Shown: in pieces, positions 46,760-57,622 of the stretch
How positions within the stretch are numbered: position 1 is the first letter of the stretch
Layout: each line of letters starts with the position of its first letter
Origin: Parapristionchus giblindavisi
Taxonomy: Eukaryota; Nematoda; Chromadorea; Rhabditida; Diplogasteridae
DNA: 64,000 nt
Reading direction: 5' to 3'
NCBI GenBank assembly: GCA_943737045.1
Contig: CALSFV010000252.1
Span: 434,001 to 498,000 of the forward strand
The notes under the pieces: generated by a model
Database searches by the model: none
The model's input: the letters and a program-made list of their open reading frames with translations, nothing else
What the model was told of the DNA's origin: nothing
Program-made: the position numbers and the translations under genes

Positions 46760-49700
46760 TTATTATTTATATTAGTCGTTTCACGCTCAATAGTGGATGA
46801 TGATGTGTTTTTGTACTTATCATAGCACGGGTCTCCGGTAAAAGTGTAGAAACGCCTGCCACTATGAATTTTTTTTGTCTCCGATTTCGATGAAAGTCGG
46901 TCAGTGTGTGTAGTTGGGGGCCATGAGAAGGCCTAGCCACTTGATTTGGCCAAAATTCCAAATTATCGATTTTATGTGATCTACTCTGAAAATGATCATA
47001 ACTCGGTTAATTTTCATCATACGTGGGCACGCTGGGGGAAAGGCTGTGCGCAAACCGGGAAATTGTATGGCAAGGCTATGCGCATGGTCATTTTTTGGCA
47101 CTACTTCAGAATAGGGTACCAGTACACCGGGCAAGTCCAAAAAGACGAAAAAAAAAAATGAAAATAACACAAAGGAAAGGGCGTTTATATTAGGCAATTA
47201 TACTATTATTTTGGGCTGGTACCCTATTCTGAAGTAGTGCCCATTTTTTAGCCGATTTGACTCGAAATTTTCCAATTTTTGCGAGGTAAAGCTATGCGCA
47301 AGGCGCAGAAAGGGAAGGCAAGGCTGTGCGCAAAAAGAATTCGTTTTCACGCGCCCACCTATGATTTTCATCGCACAGCGAGCTGACAGGTGTCATTCGA
47401 ACCGTATTATAATGCTCTCAAAAAAAGTGTTTCATGACCCGTTCGCTGCAAAGTCGTCTTCAGGGCGAAAAACGCGAAAAACACATTTTTTGAACAAAAA
47501 GGTGAACTTTTCTCGAAAATTTTCTCTTGAGTACACGCGTATTATTGCAGAAAACAAGTTGTCAGATCACGTTCAAAGTCGGTATGTTGTTCATTTACCG
47601 TATCTCTGTCCTCCCAATACCGTTTTATAGAGTACACAGGACTTAGTCATTTGTAATAACAAATTAGTTCATTTATAGTGTCAGGCACGATATCGCAGTT
47701 CTGATGAAATGAGTAAACGTAGAACTAAACGTAGCAGAAAAAATTACATTTTCTCGCGGTTTTACAGGGCTTTCAGAGTTTTACCTTTTTACCGATTTTT
47801 TTGCCGGTCTTTTAGACCGGTAAATTACCGTTACCGATTTTTTGCCACCTTTTTCCGCCCAACCCTTGTGCCCCATACGACTCTGTTGCCAAGCAAATAG
47901 TGGTCGATCAATTCGAGGAATTCTAAGTAGCCAGGAACAAGCTGAGAGCAGAAGAAGTCGAGAAGAGAATGAAGGCCAGAACGGATATCATGCCCGCTAA
48001 CCGAATGTCACACGATCAGATCAAGAACTGCATTCGGAATCTGCTAGCGAAGAAGAAGAAGACAGATAAGAAGCTGAGGACCACAAGAACCAAGAGAGAT
48101 TTGGCACTGGATATGGATTTCATCAACAACTGGGAGAAGGACTACGATGAGGAGGGAGGAGGAATTGAGGATGAAGTGAAAGTACATAAGGATGATCTGA
48201 CTATCTCCTCCGATGCAATCTACAACTGGATGAAAACCGAGATGAACACTTTGTTCACGAATGAGGCCCCTGACTTGTCTGCATCCCTCGTTTTCGATCA
48301 GTGATGTTGATAATTGCATATTGATTGCTTGATTTTATAATATTTTCTCAGGTATAATATAAAATAAAGTCGGTTGGGTAGATTTTAGCTGTACAAAGAA
48401 TAATTTCCTTTCCGTTCATTCATTAGAATCGATGAAAAAGGAGAAAGTGTAGTGATTTTCCTCGAATAACTCGAAAATGAGTTGTCATAGCTATTCGATC
48501 ATGATAGAACTTTTTATTCGCCTTTCCGAGAGCATCATTTTCCTCTTTTCGAATAGTCGATTGGACCATTTTGAAGGCATATACGATCGAAAAACTGTTG
48601 AGGCGGAAAAAATGACTAAGTCCTGTGTACTCTATAAAACGGTATTGGGAGGACAGAGATACGGTAAATGAACAACATACCGACTTTGAACGTGATCTGA
48701 CAACTTGTTTTCTGCAATAATACGCGTGTACTCAAGAGAAAATTTTCGAGAAAAGTTCACCTTTTTGTTCAAAAAATGTGTTTTTCGCGTTTTTCGCCCT
48801 GAAGACGACTTTTCAGCGAATAACTCATGAAACACTTTTTTTGAGAGCATTATAATACGGTTCGAATGACACCTGTCAGCTTGCTGTGCGATGAAAATGA
48901 ACCGAGTTATGATCATTTTCAGAGTAGATCACAAAAAATCGATAATTTGGAATTTTGGCCAAATCAAGTGGCTAGGCCTTCACATGGCCCCCAACTACAC
49001 ACACTGAGCGACTTTCATCGAAATCGGAGACAAAAAAATTCATAGTGGCAGACCCGGCCGTTTTTCCTACACTTTTACAGGAGACCCGTGATAGAGTGTA
49101 CGATAAACCCATCGCATGACTGAGGTCATGTGTGTTTTTGTCCCCCCCCCCCCCCTTAAAGGCACACCCCGAGCTCATTTGAAACTCTCCGCCCTGGTAA
49201 TACTCTCTCATAAACCTAGAAAGCGAGAGAATATTACCAGAGTTTAAAATTAGCTCGGGATGTGCCTTTCATTAAATTTCACTTTAAATTTGTAAATTAT
49301 GGCCTTCTTTCAGTCGCACCTCCTTCTGTGAGTGCCCCTTCGTCCGTGCCCGGTGTTGGTAGCGTTCCTGGCGCAGGCGGTGCACCCGGATCGCATCTCA
49401 TGGCGCCCGGTTCGGTGCCCGGCGCCCCGTCTGTGCCGCAGGTTCCATCGGTTCCTACCCAGGAACCAGCTGCGACGCCGCCCAAACCGGCCGGACCAAC
49501 CGAAGAGGAGAAACGGGCGATTGAGGCGTTCAACGCGAAGGTCTCGACGATGAAGGTGATTATTGATTTATTGATTTATCGTTTCCGATGTTGTTACCAT
49601 TTTTGAAGAGAGGGGATAATATCAGAGAAATACAATATGTATAGATAATAATATAATAAGTAGATTATCATAAGTGGGGATAATAGGTATACGAATAGAA

Positions 49701-52700
49701 TAGGTATGGAAAAGAATGAAAATGGGTATAATATAAGAATAATGATGTTGGGTTTCTCCATGAAAAAAACAACTAAGTGGTATTTGGGTTAACACCATCC
49801 AACCAGCAGATAAGTATGATCAACCATTCATCTTGTGATCTTTGAGTTCTTAATTCAGTCCAAGTACGCTCTGACCGTGGAGCGTTACATGCGACGGCAC
49901 AAGATGGACAACATGCCGGCGCCCGCCTTTCTGCACCGGATGACCGAGTTCTTTGATGGAACCAGGTACGGCATCGGGGATTATTGATTTGGTTATTTAT
50001 CGAGTATTATCTGTCGTTTTGACATGGTTGGATGGTCCGAAACTTGGACTACATCAAATCCGGGGGCGGACTGGTGATTTTGTGTAGCGCAGTCGGTATT
50101 GGTCATGGGTGGGCACACTGGGGGAAAGGCTGTGCGCAAACCGGGGAATTGTAAGGTAAGGCTATGCGCATGGCCTTTTTTAGCAGATTTGACTGGAAAT
50201 TTTCCAATTTTTGCTAGGCTAAGCTATGCGCAAGGCCCCGCAAAGGAAGGCAAGGCTATGTGAAAAAAAAATTTCACGCGCCCACCTATGGTATTGGTGC
50301 ATGTCAATATCGTTCGATTCTCTGATGAAATGTACCTCTTCTTTGTTTACAGGCAATGTACTCTGAAGAACGAGAACCTGCTCGTGCGACTCGAGGATGG
50401 CATACAGGGTCTGCTCGAGAAGGTAGAGATCGATTTATTGATTTATTGATCGATCGATAAAGTAAAGTAAAAGTATCAAGCGTAACGATTTGATACTGAA
50501 GAGAATTCGGTGATTATAGAAGGAATATCAAAGAAAGGAAATCTACTTTTAATCACATTCCACTTATTGCACTGCTTAGTAGATCTTGATAAACTGTTAA
50601 AAATATCGATCGATCGATCGATTGACTTAATTTACTTACAGTACTCGATCACTTCGTCCATCACCGAGGCTCTCAAGGAGTGGATTGGTCAGGATGACAC
50701 CGAAGGAGGCCAGACGCGGAAAGAGCAGCGCCAATACCGCGATGAGGACTTTGAAGATGAGCCTACGGTAGGTGCAGTACACCGCGCACTCGAATCTTGA
50801 ACTGACTTATTTATATATTTGATATTTATTTATTTATATATTTGATATTTATTTATTTATTTATATCATTTGTAGGATGACGCCCGGATACGACTACCGG
50901 ACCCGTGGCCACTGGATGTGCGCATGCTGAGAGTGAAGTGGGTATTTTTATTATAATATATTATTTATTTATTTCATGCGCCGTGTCCTTATAGTAAAAG
51001 TAAAATATCTGTCAAATTAATCTGGCTTAGATTATGAATACACCTTGCTCAGGTGTGATTTCACCCATTTCCTCCACTTTTTTAACTTTGACTTTAGGGC
51101 ACACCCCGAGTAAATTTGAAACTCCCCGCTCTGGCAATGCTCTTTCGCTATCGTTGTATGCGGGAGAGTATTGCAAGAGCGGAGAGTCAAATTAGCTCGG
51201 GATGAGCCTATAGTAGGGCCTGTAAAGTTACATAGGGCCTACTCGGTCCCAAATTTATGTTGATAGATAAGACGACTGGAATTATGTTGTATGATAATGT
51301 ACACCCTGTATTGGTTCCATTTTCAGGGTTCCCGACTCGCTGACGCGTATCGTACGCTCTCGCGATATGGACGAGCGGCTGATCAGTCGACGGAAGCGGC
51401 ACGCGGAGGCCAGGGTACGGTAGATTTGGTCATGTCCCGTGACCTCGTCACTATGATAGTTGTCTGGTTTGATCTTTGATCTTTGATCAGAAAGAAGACG
51501 ACGATCTACCATTGTGGTCAGCGCGTCGTCTCCGCTACGAGGCTGATCTGGAGAAGGAGCTGGAGGAACTGGATCGGATTGAGAGACGAATGGAACAGAC
51601 CGGTGCTACCGTAATCGGCCATGGATCACCCAGTGGTAAGGGAAGGGATACTGTAGCTTTGGATTTTTATTGATTTTTTCCTCACAGGATTTTGTTATCG
51701 TTAATTTTTCGCATGAGTCTTACATAGTGAGTCGATCCTCGCATTATTATGAAGGCGTGAAAATGTGCGAACATATTGCATGCTAGCCCATACTTGTACA
51801 TCTATTAATATTATTAATCTATTAATTTAATTGATTTAATTGCAGGCGTAGCCTCTGCCTATCATCAACAGCATCATGTTCATCATGGTGGTTCTCCGCC
51901 TTCTCTGATCAAGGATGGCTCTCCTCCATCACTGAACAGATCGCCCCAGGGTGTGCTACTGCAGCCCGTCGTGAACTCGACGCCCAAGGAGGCACTCATG
52001 AACAATGTATGTGCCCACTTTATTGATTTATTTATTTATCGATCAAATCGTAAAGATCATCAGTGCATGGCATATTTTGGTATTTATCAGTGCGCTATTC
52101 TGAGGAGAAGTCGTAGTAAAGTAAAAATATTATAATAATTTGTCATCATGATAGTAATATAACAATGTACGCAAACCGCAGCGCGGTAGCGTTGTGTCTA
52201 TAGTGGTTCTTCTCAAGAGTGGCTTTATTTGGAATCTTTTATTTTTATTTTTGAATGGATTTCTAATATAAACTTCACATTTGCAGTCTCCTCCGGAGTT
52301 TCCGATCTACTCTAGCGCCTTGATAGGCGGTGCGGACGACGCGTCGAACGCGCATCAGTACGCTGCTGCCCGGACGAAGATTCCGGATCAGGCAGTGCGC
52401 GAGCTCAGTCGTACGTTTCCCTTGCTTCTTTTTTTTCTGTGGCCGTATGCAGCAACCGTTTTCCGGGAAAATGTGACGTCATTAGCGTAGCGTTTTCCAA
52501 AAAATCCTCCGCCTACACTAATGACGTCACATTTTCCCGGAAAACTGTTCTTGCATACGGCCACTGATTTTAACAATCTCCTGAATTCCTTCAAATCTTG
52601 TGCGATTTGACATTGAAGATCGATTTTTATTGTATTATTAAGTTGTATGACAATTTAATTATTTTATTTATTGCTTCCAATTTCAGTACTGAAGTGGCGA

Positions 52701-53507
52701 CCGTGCGAGCACGATCGGCCGTCGTCTGACCACCCGCCCAGCGTTACCGTATCCCTCATACTCTCCGAGGTCCGAAATTATTGATTTATTGATTGATAGA
52801 CAACAGTACTCGTAGTACTCTATTGATTGATCTTTAAACGCACAAAGTGATCATCGGATACTGTAGCCTGCAGAGAATATCGATTACCAAATCTATAGTC
52901 GATGTATTCAGAACAGCTTCACGCCGCCCCTCTCGGTCATCATTCCACAGACGTATCCATCGACAGCCGCCACCGTCCTCTACGACCGCACCTTCCGCCT
53001 CTCCGCGCCCAACGCGTTCATGTCGCATCTCGCGGCACAACTGCAGCGTCGATTGGCGGCAACGTCCAATGCCGGCAGTCTGATGACGATCTACGAGTGC
53101 TACCAGGCCGCAGCACAGGTGAACACTCGAACTTGTGATAGATTCTGCTAGTGCGTGGTGCTTTTGATTGGAGCTTGAAACATGAATTCAACTGGTTTGT
53201 ATTATAGTGATGAGTGTAATCGATTTATCGATTGGTGAACTTTGTCTTTGTAGGCTGTGGCTGCGTCCGCGAAGCAAGTCATCCGATCTCCGCCGGTACT
53301 GTATTCATTCGATGATTATTGATTATTATTTCTTGACCTGCTATTGATAAGTCGATAACGATCCCGATTCGCTTGCCTGTTTATTGATTGATCCAATTAC
53401 AGATGCCATCATCTACCGTACCTCATATGGCTACGCCCACTACGTTCCGACCCCCTGCCAAGTTCCACAACACTGTTGATGGCCAAAAGTCTCGAATGGT
53501 CTACTAA
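42611..53507 (+). CDS. Mediator tail subunit MED15 (MDT-15-like)
   Basis: MED15 links sequence-specific activators to the Mediator complex in the nucleus; the nematode orthologue controls lipid and stress genes. 24 exons keep one frame (1050 aa): 42611-42653, 42982-43028, 43248-43476, 44093-44169, 44386-44614, 44893-45087, 45145-45210, 45293-45611, 45700-45842, 46291-46370, 46438-46600, 49314-49555, 49859-49965, 50353-50422, 50642-50767, 50876-50937, 51327-51414, 51491-51635, 51846-52006, 52287-52410, 52687-52769, 52912-53118, 53254-53295, 53403-53507. Residues 1-530 are Gln/Met/His/Gly/Pro-rich with an RGGRGGGRGGG patch (about 402). The C-terminal part matches MED15: VTVSLILSENSFTPPLSVII with PQTYPST, then FMSHLAAQLQRRL and LMTIYECYQAAAQAV, in the order of human PPLELSVPADYP and the final helices. 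No KIX domain is visible, so a 5' exon may be missing. Confidence 0.88.
44608..44690 (+). repeat. Triplicated splice donor at MED15 exon 5
   Basis: A 32-bp unit (AATGCCCAAGGTAGTTTATT at its core) is repeated nearly three times, so CCCAAG|GTAGTTTATTG occurs at 44615, 44647 and 44679. The first gives the continuous frame. The second or third would add 32 or 64 bases and bring in an in-frame TGA within five codons of the first donor. Confidence 0.9.
47018..47363. mobile_element. hAT-like MITE nested in the larger element
   Basis: Ends CATACGTGGGC and (other strand) CATAGGTGGGC are inverted repeats, and ATTTTCAT (8 bp) flanks both sides (47010-47017 and 47364-47371). The uninterrupted right arm of the host element has a single ATTTTCAT at this point, which confirms the boundaries. 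An 8-bp duplication is typical of hAT elements. Confidence 0.85.
47927..48304 (+). CDS. Exon-like ORF carried inside a transposon
   Basis: An open frame with ATG at 47969 (111 aa; open upstream to 47927) ends at TGA 48302-48304. It reads Lys/Arg-rich, then acidic: MSHDQIKNCIRNLLAKKKK, then TKRDLALDMDFINNWEKDYD, then an acidic loop, then AIYNWMKTEMNTLFTNEAPD and SLVFDQ. Codon use is balanced and unlike the AT-rich arms. The TTCTAAG before 47928 could be an acceptor of a captured terminal exon. I do not recognise the protein; capture of a host gene 3' exon is an inference. Confidence 0.45.
   Translation, partial: VARNKLRAEEVEKRMKARTDIMPANRMSHDQIKNCIRNLLAKKKKTDKKLRTTRTKRDLALDMDFINNWEKDYDEEGGGIEDEVKVHKDDLTISSDAIYNWMKTEMNTLFTNEAPDLSASLVFDQ
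49161..49266. repeat. ~110-bp hairpin element, copy 2
   Basis: GGCACACCCCGAGCTCATTT at the left and AATTAGCTCGGGATGTGCC at the right pair across the centre. It ends 48 bases before MED15 exon 12. A C-rich run precedes it (49141-49155). Confidence 0.8.
50104..50290. mobile_element. hAT-like MITE, second copy, in MED15 intron 13
   Basis: Ends CATGGGTGGGC and (other strand) CATAGGTGGGC; GTATTGGT (8 bp) flanks both sides at 50096-50103 and 50291-50298. Interior shares GGGGGAAAGGCTGTGCGCAA and TTTTCCAATTTTTGC with 47018-47363. A truncated third copy is near 11710-11795. Confidence 0.85.
51098..51208. repeat. ~110-bp hairpin element, copy 3
   Basis: GGGCACACCCCGAGTAAATT at the left and AATTAGCTCGGGATGAGCC at the right, with CCGCTCTGGCAATGCTCTTT mirrored as GAGTATTGCAAGAGCGG. 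It lies in MED15 intron 16. Confidence 0.8.
52437..52566. mobile_element. 130-bp hairpin MITE with two TGACGTCA sites in MED15 intron 20
   Basis: CTGTGGCCGTATGCAGCAAC at the left is mirrored by the right end (CAGTGGCCGTATGCAAGAAC on the other strand); the arms are about 50 bases. TGACGTCA is present in each arm at 52474-52481 and 52522-52529. No clear target duplication. Confidence 0.75.
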
Positions 53508-54719
53508 GCATCGTTCTCCTAAGCTCCGCCTCTTTCTCCTTGATCTACTCTATGACTCCGCCCCCATCCTACAAAGTGTCTGTTAAATGGTCTCTCTCTC
53601 TCTGTTATCTATGCACTACATATATACCGTATACTCTATCGCCTATACCGGGTTCATTTCCCCATCTGTCTCATACATGATTCACACTATAACTTAGGCT
53701 TTTTAGCCCTCTTCGCCCCGCCCCTTTTTGATGTCTAAGCCCCGCCCATTTCCTACTCCTACTCCTCTTCCTCTTGCCTTTACACACACACACTGTTGTT
53801 CCACATGCTTATGTATACTGTATACAAGATACTGGTACTATATATATTTTATATATGCACGCATTCATTTATTATCCACTCACATATATATGATATATAC
53901 ATATAGATATTCATATTATTCATTTACTGTGACCGATGTATTTCACACAAAGTATGGTATATCACAGCTTTTCTTCCCCTGTTATATAGCAATGTTCTAA
54001 TTAATTCTCCACGATTGTATCTCTTTACACACACGAATTGCTTGTGCACGGTCCTGGCGGACGCATGTTTGTATTACTGTATGTAGTTACTTTCATTATC
54101 GATTGATTGATTGATTTTATCTAGATTATGCACATATGGGCGCAAATTACTTATGATACACCACCACCACAACCGCATTCTTGTCTCAATACGTTTGTTT
54201 CACTTGTCACCGGCCTCTTCCCCAATTGTTACCTTACACCACATCACCACCCCAAGTATACTATAGCCGCCACACCATTGTCATTCACTTATCGATTGCT
54301 AGTGACTCTAGCTCCGCCTCTTCCCCATTTTATCGATTAGTTGAACTCGTTAGTAGATCATATATGCAACAGAGTCTTATCCAATTTATCGACCAGGGTT
54401 GACTTCATGACACTTGTGCATTTATCACTGAATTAAATAAATTTTTAAATAATAAATAAGAAAATTTATTTGAGTCAACCCTTGTCTGATCCCGGTTTTA
54501 TCGTTTCTCTCACAACATCCATGAATCTTGTTACTTTTTGCACTGTTTTATAAGTCCTAGTCGTGCTCCAAAAAAAGCTGTTACACACAAATTATTCGAC
54601 AACCTAGCATCACCTCGAAGTTTCGCCCCTAAGTCCCCAAGCTCCCCCGACCAGTGATATTGTTTTATATACCGTAGCACTCTACCGTCGCTTGTCTTCC
54701 CACCATGATTATCAATTGG
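53508..54719. other. MED15 3' flank, no further gene seen
   Basis: Contains short CT-rich runs, ACACACAC runs and ATTGATTGATTG repeats. The MED15 3' UTR is probably in the first few hundred bases. No conclusive poly(A) site; AAATAAATTTTTAAATAAT-like AT-rich sequence near 54430 is a candidate. Confidence 0.35.
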
Positions 54720-54986
54720 TTATGTTACTGTAGTAGTCGTTGCCGATCGATTGATTGGTGGTTCCGTTGGGGTTACTGTAGTGGGTTTGTGTGATGATTC
54801 TTGATAGATTTCTCTCGTTCTTTCATTATTATTGATTGATTTGTGTCTTTTCTTCTCAAGATTCTTCTTTCTATCGATTTCTTTCTGCACAAAGTAAGCA
54901 ACGCTCCATTGTGACACTTTCTCTCGGTTTTCTTGCTCCCAAATTGGTTGTGTGCTCAAATTTTCCTTGATATATGGTTTGTTATC
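54720..54986 (-). CDS. Probable terminal exon of an unknown minus-strand gene
   Basis: After a TTTTTTTCTCAAAG acceptor the frame reads 88 residues to TAA at 54720-54722: DNKPYIKENLSTQPIWEQEN, REKVSQWSVAYFVQKEIDRK, KNLEKKRHKSINNNERTREI, then a Thr/Pro-rich end HKPTTVTPTEPPINRSATTT and TVT. It is polar, Lys/Glu-rich and has coding-like composition. A hydrophobic stretch with a coding look (ATIGFGIFIVLFTYR) lies upstream on the same strand at about 55250-55205, but it does not join in frame by any donor I can find. Family unknown. Confidence 0.4.
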   Translation of the reverse strand, partial: DNKPYIKENLSTQPIWEQENREKVSQWSVAYFVQKEIDRKKNLEKKRHKSINNNERTREIYQESSHKPTTVTPTEPPINRSATTTTVT

Positions 54987-55622
54987 CTTTGAGAAAAAAA
55001 TCCCATTATAATACAACAAAAATAATCTTGATCTAATCTTGTAAAGCAAAACTTTTAGTAAATACTCCATAGAAAGATTAGCTTGTGTGATATATATTGA
55101 TTGATTGTATTCAGATATACAGTAGTTTTGCATGTGTGTGTGCTCATTTCTTTGTTTTACCAATAGCCCCTTTTATTGATTGATTCAATTGTTTCATTTG
55201 CCACGGTTCCTAGCCTATATGTAAAGAGAACAATAAAAATTCCAAAGCCAATTGTTGCCGTGTTTGTTTACAATTTTAAGTGGTATCAAGGATCATCTTT
55301 TATTTCCTACGAGATGAAGTAAGGAAAGTTGGAAAAGTAGCATGGATTCGTTGTTGACAATCTCTCAAATCGGGGTTTCGTCGTACAATAAAAAAATTAA
55401 CATTGTCTTTCTCATTCCCATCTACTTCCCATCCCCTAAAATTAAAAAAAAACAACAATAAGGTCCTAAGTGCACAGGGAAAGAGGTACCTGAGTTGCCT
55501 AAAGAAGAGACTAAACGAATCATTACTTATTCACGCTTAATTTGATAAATAAATAAATTTTAATTTCATTGACCGTGAAAGAAATCAAACAGATTATGAT
55601 ACAGTTATTGAATGAGATAAAC

Positions 55623-56320
55623 GGCAGTATGCGGCATACTGTATGCCATTTTGGAACTGCCGTTGTGGAACGAGGACATTTTGGAACCGTACAAATAGGA
55701 ACGATGCCGAATTAGAACGAGACATTTTGGAACTCTCCCGTTTTGGAACTCCCCCATTTTGGAACTCTCCCATTTTGGAACTGGGACATTTTGGAACTCT
55801 CCCATTTTGGAACTGGGACATTTTGGAACCGGGACATTTTGGAACTCGGCCGTTTCTAGAGGGTTGCATAAACATTCGCGAGTCTCCATCTTCAATCAAT
55901 GCGAAAGTCAACGAAATGGGATTCAAGCCAAATCCTTGTTTATTTTTACAGTCTCTGGGGCTGTAAAACAATACCGTAGAATATAGCGTCTTACCACAAC
56001 TTAACTTCAAAGGACAAGCAAACTAAACTACCTTTCTAGCTAGAAGAAATAACGTGTGTTTGCTTCAACATAGGCAACATAGGTCAATCTTCGCCGTGAC
56101 TTGAACGTTTTTCAGAAACAAAGTATATTTAGGAGAGGAAAATCCTGAACGCCCAAAAAATGTGGAATGACGCTACATTTTGCAAATGAATGTAGAATGA
56201 ACAAAAGTAACTTTGACGCGATTTATGACCAAACTAAAGTCCTAATTCGGCATCGTTCCTATTTGTCCAGTTCCAAAATGTCCTCGTTTCACAACGGCAG
56301 TTCCAAAATGTCATACTGCC
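55623..56320. mobile_element. 698-bp element with 9-bp target duplication and an internal minisatellite
   Basis: Ends GGCAGTATG and CATACTGCC are inverted, and the arms stay complementary for about 90 bases (shared CGTTGTGGAACGAGGACATT type sequence). GAGATAAAC flanks both sides exactly (55614-55622 and 56321-56329). A 9-bp duplication points to the Mutator (MULE) superfamily. Bases 55670-55850 are tandem CATTTTGGAACT units of about 15 bases. Confidence 0.85.
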
Positions 56321-56435
56321 GAGATAAACACATAATAATTTTTATGTCAATATTGATAGAACTGAAAACTACGTGTCTTACGCTTCTAAAGTGGACTACG
56401 GAGAGTTGGCCAAACAGTAGCAAGGAAATTGACGT

Positions 56436-56850
56436 ACCCGGAGGGGAGAGGTAGAGAGGGAGAGGTATAGGTAGAGAGGGAGTGGGAGAGGGATGGAGGA
56501 GAGAGGTAGAGAGGAGAGAAGTAGAGGGAGAGAGGAGAGACATAGAGGTAGAAAATGAGAGGGAGAGAACCGAAAAGTCATCAATGCTGGGTGTTTGCAA
56601 TCCTACAGAGCTAGAGAGACTTAGAAGGATCAGTAGGGAGAGGCAGAGGGAGGAGTAGAGGTAGAGGGGAGGCAGAGGGAGAGTGAGAGTGAGAGAGGGA
56701 GACGTAGAGGCAGAGGGAGAGTGAGAGTGAGAGAGGGAGACGTAGAGGTAGAGGGGAGGCAGAGGGAGAGTGAGAGTGAGAGAGGGAGACGTAGAGGCAG
56801 AGGGAGGAGTAGAGGTGAAGGGGGAGAGTGAGAGAGGAAGAGGTAGAGTC
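56436..56850. repeat. GA-rich minisatellite
   Basis: Purine-rich sequence with a tandem unit containing GAGAGAGGGAGACGTAGAGG and CAGAGGGAGAGTGAGAGT, repeated at least three times between 56650 and 56800. Reading frames here are repeat effects. Confidence 0.85.
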
Positions 56851-57237
56851 CATAGATAGTGGGAAAAGACGACTGGTGGGGTGTTCGTATATTCTCATTT
56901 CAACAAATCGAAGAGTCTAAGAGAGAGGAGAGAACAACGAAGAATCAGGAGAGCTTACAACACATGAGGTAAGGTCCCTTTAATTATAATTTATTTATTT
57001 GTATTTTTATCTTCTTACTTTGTCATGCTTTGCATCTAATTTGAGATTTCAACCGTAATCGTGGCCGAAAATGGTCAAAAACTTCAAATTTTAATTAAAA
57101 ATGCAATAAATAAATAGATTCAAAAACTGAACATTTCTAAGAAAAACTTGAAAAAAAAACTTTAGATGCAAAGCAAGTTAGTCTTATTTCAATTTTAAAT
57201 ATCACCCAGAAGTCCGTAGATCGTTTACTATTTAACG

Positions 57238-57315
57238 AATACCGTAGTCTATAAAGCGAATACCGTTGACCGTAGGGCGTATACCGTAGTCCATATACCG
57301 TAGACGGTAGACCGC
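57238..57315. repeat. Cluster of ACCGTAG motifs
   Basis: Six or more ACCGTAG, ACCGTTG or ACGGTAG motifs at about 10-15-base spacing. Part of the window-wide TACCGTA / TACTGTA motif excess. Confidence 0.6.
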
Positions 57316-57550
57316 AAATAGTTGAACATAGAGACTATTTCACGTTAGTTCAATCATAAGAGAGTGTGTACAATAAGCCGGGAAATAGGAATTATTTCAA
57401 AATAAATAATTGTGTACGAAATATATGGTATGGTCTACGTATACAGCGCCTATAAACAGTAGGTGTATTCAAATTGCGATCACCGGACTGGAAAAATGAT
57501 CAGCGCGTAGGTTCGAAATAATATGATTAGAGAAGGGAGGGAAGGGTGAT

Positions 57551-57620
57551 CGAAGCGTGGCGCATTGGTAAGATGGCCGCCTCTCCTCCCAAAGGGTACG
57601 GGTTCGAATCCCGACCGGAG
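57551..57620 (+). pseudogene. tRNA-like relic
   Basis: A box TGGCGCATTGGTAAGATGG and B box GGTTCGAATCC, with a T stem of four pairs (CGGG/CCCG). The acceptor arms do not pair and position 33 is not T, so I do not call a working tRNA. If functional, the loop would read TCC. Confidence 0.45.
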
Positions 57621-57622
57621 AT

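Larger units (their letters stand above)
46826..49090. mobile_element. Large inverted-repeat element in MED15 intron 11, with an internal ORF
   Basis: Terminal arms start CACGGGTCTCC and are complementary over about 475 bases (left 46826-47655, less a nested insertion; right 48612-49090). A 4-bp ATAG flanks both ends. The core (47656-48611) carries an exon-like reading frame. No transposase is recognised, so this looks like a non-autonomous element with cargo. Confidence 0.8.

Noticed and set aside
55594..56010. Minus-strand frame with FQNGRVPKCP repeats
   Set aside because: It is the translation of the CATTTTGGAACT minisatellite in the 9-bp-TSD element.
56289..56898. Minus-strand Leu/Ser/Pro frames
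   Set aside because: They arise from the GA-rich minisatellite.
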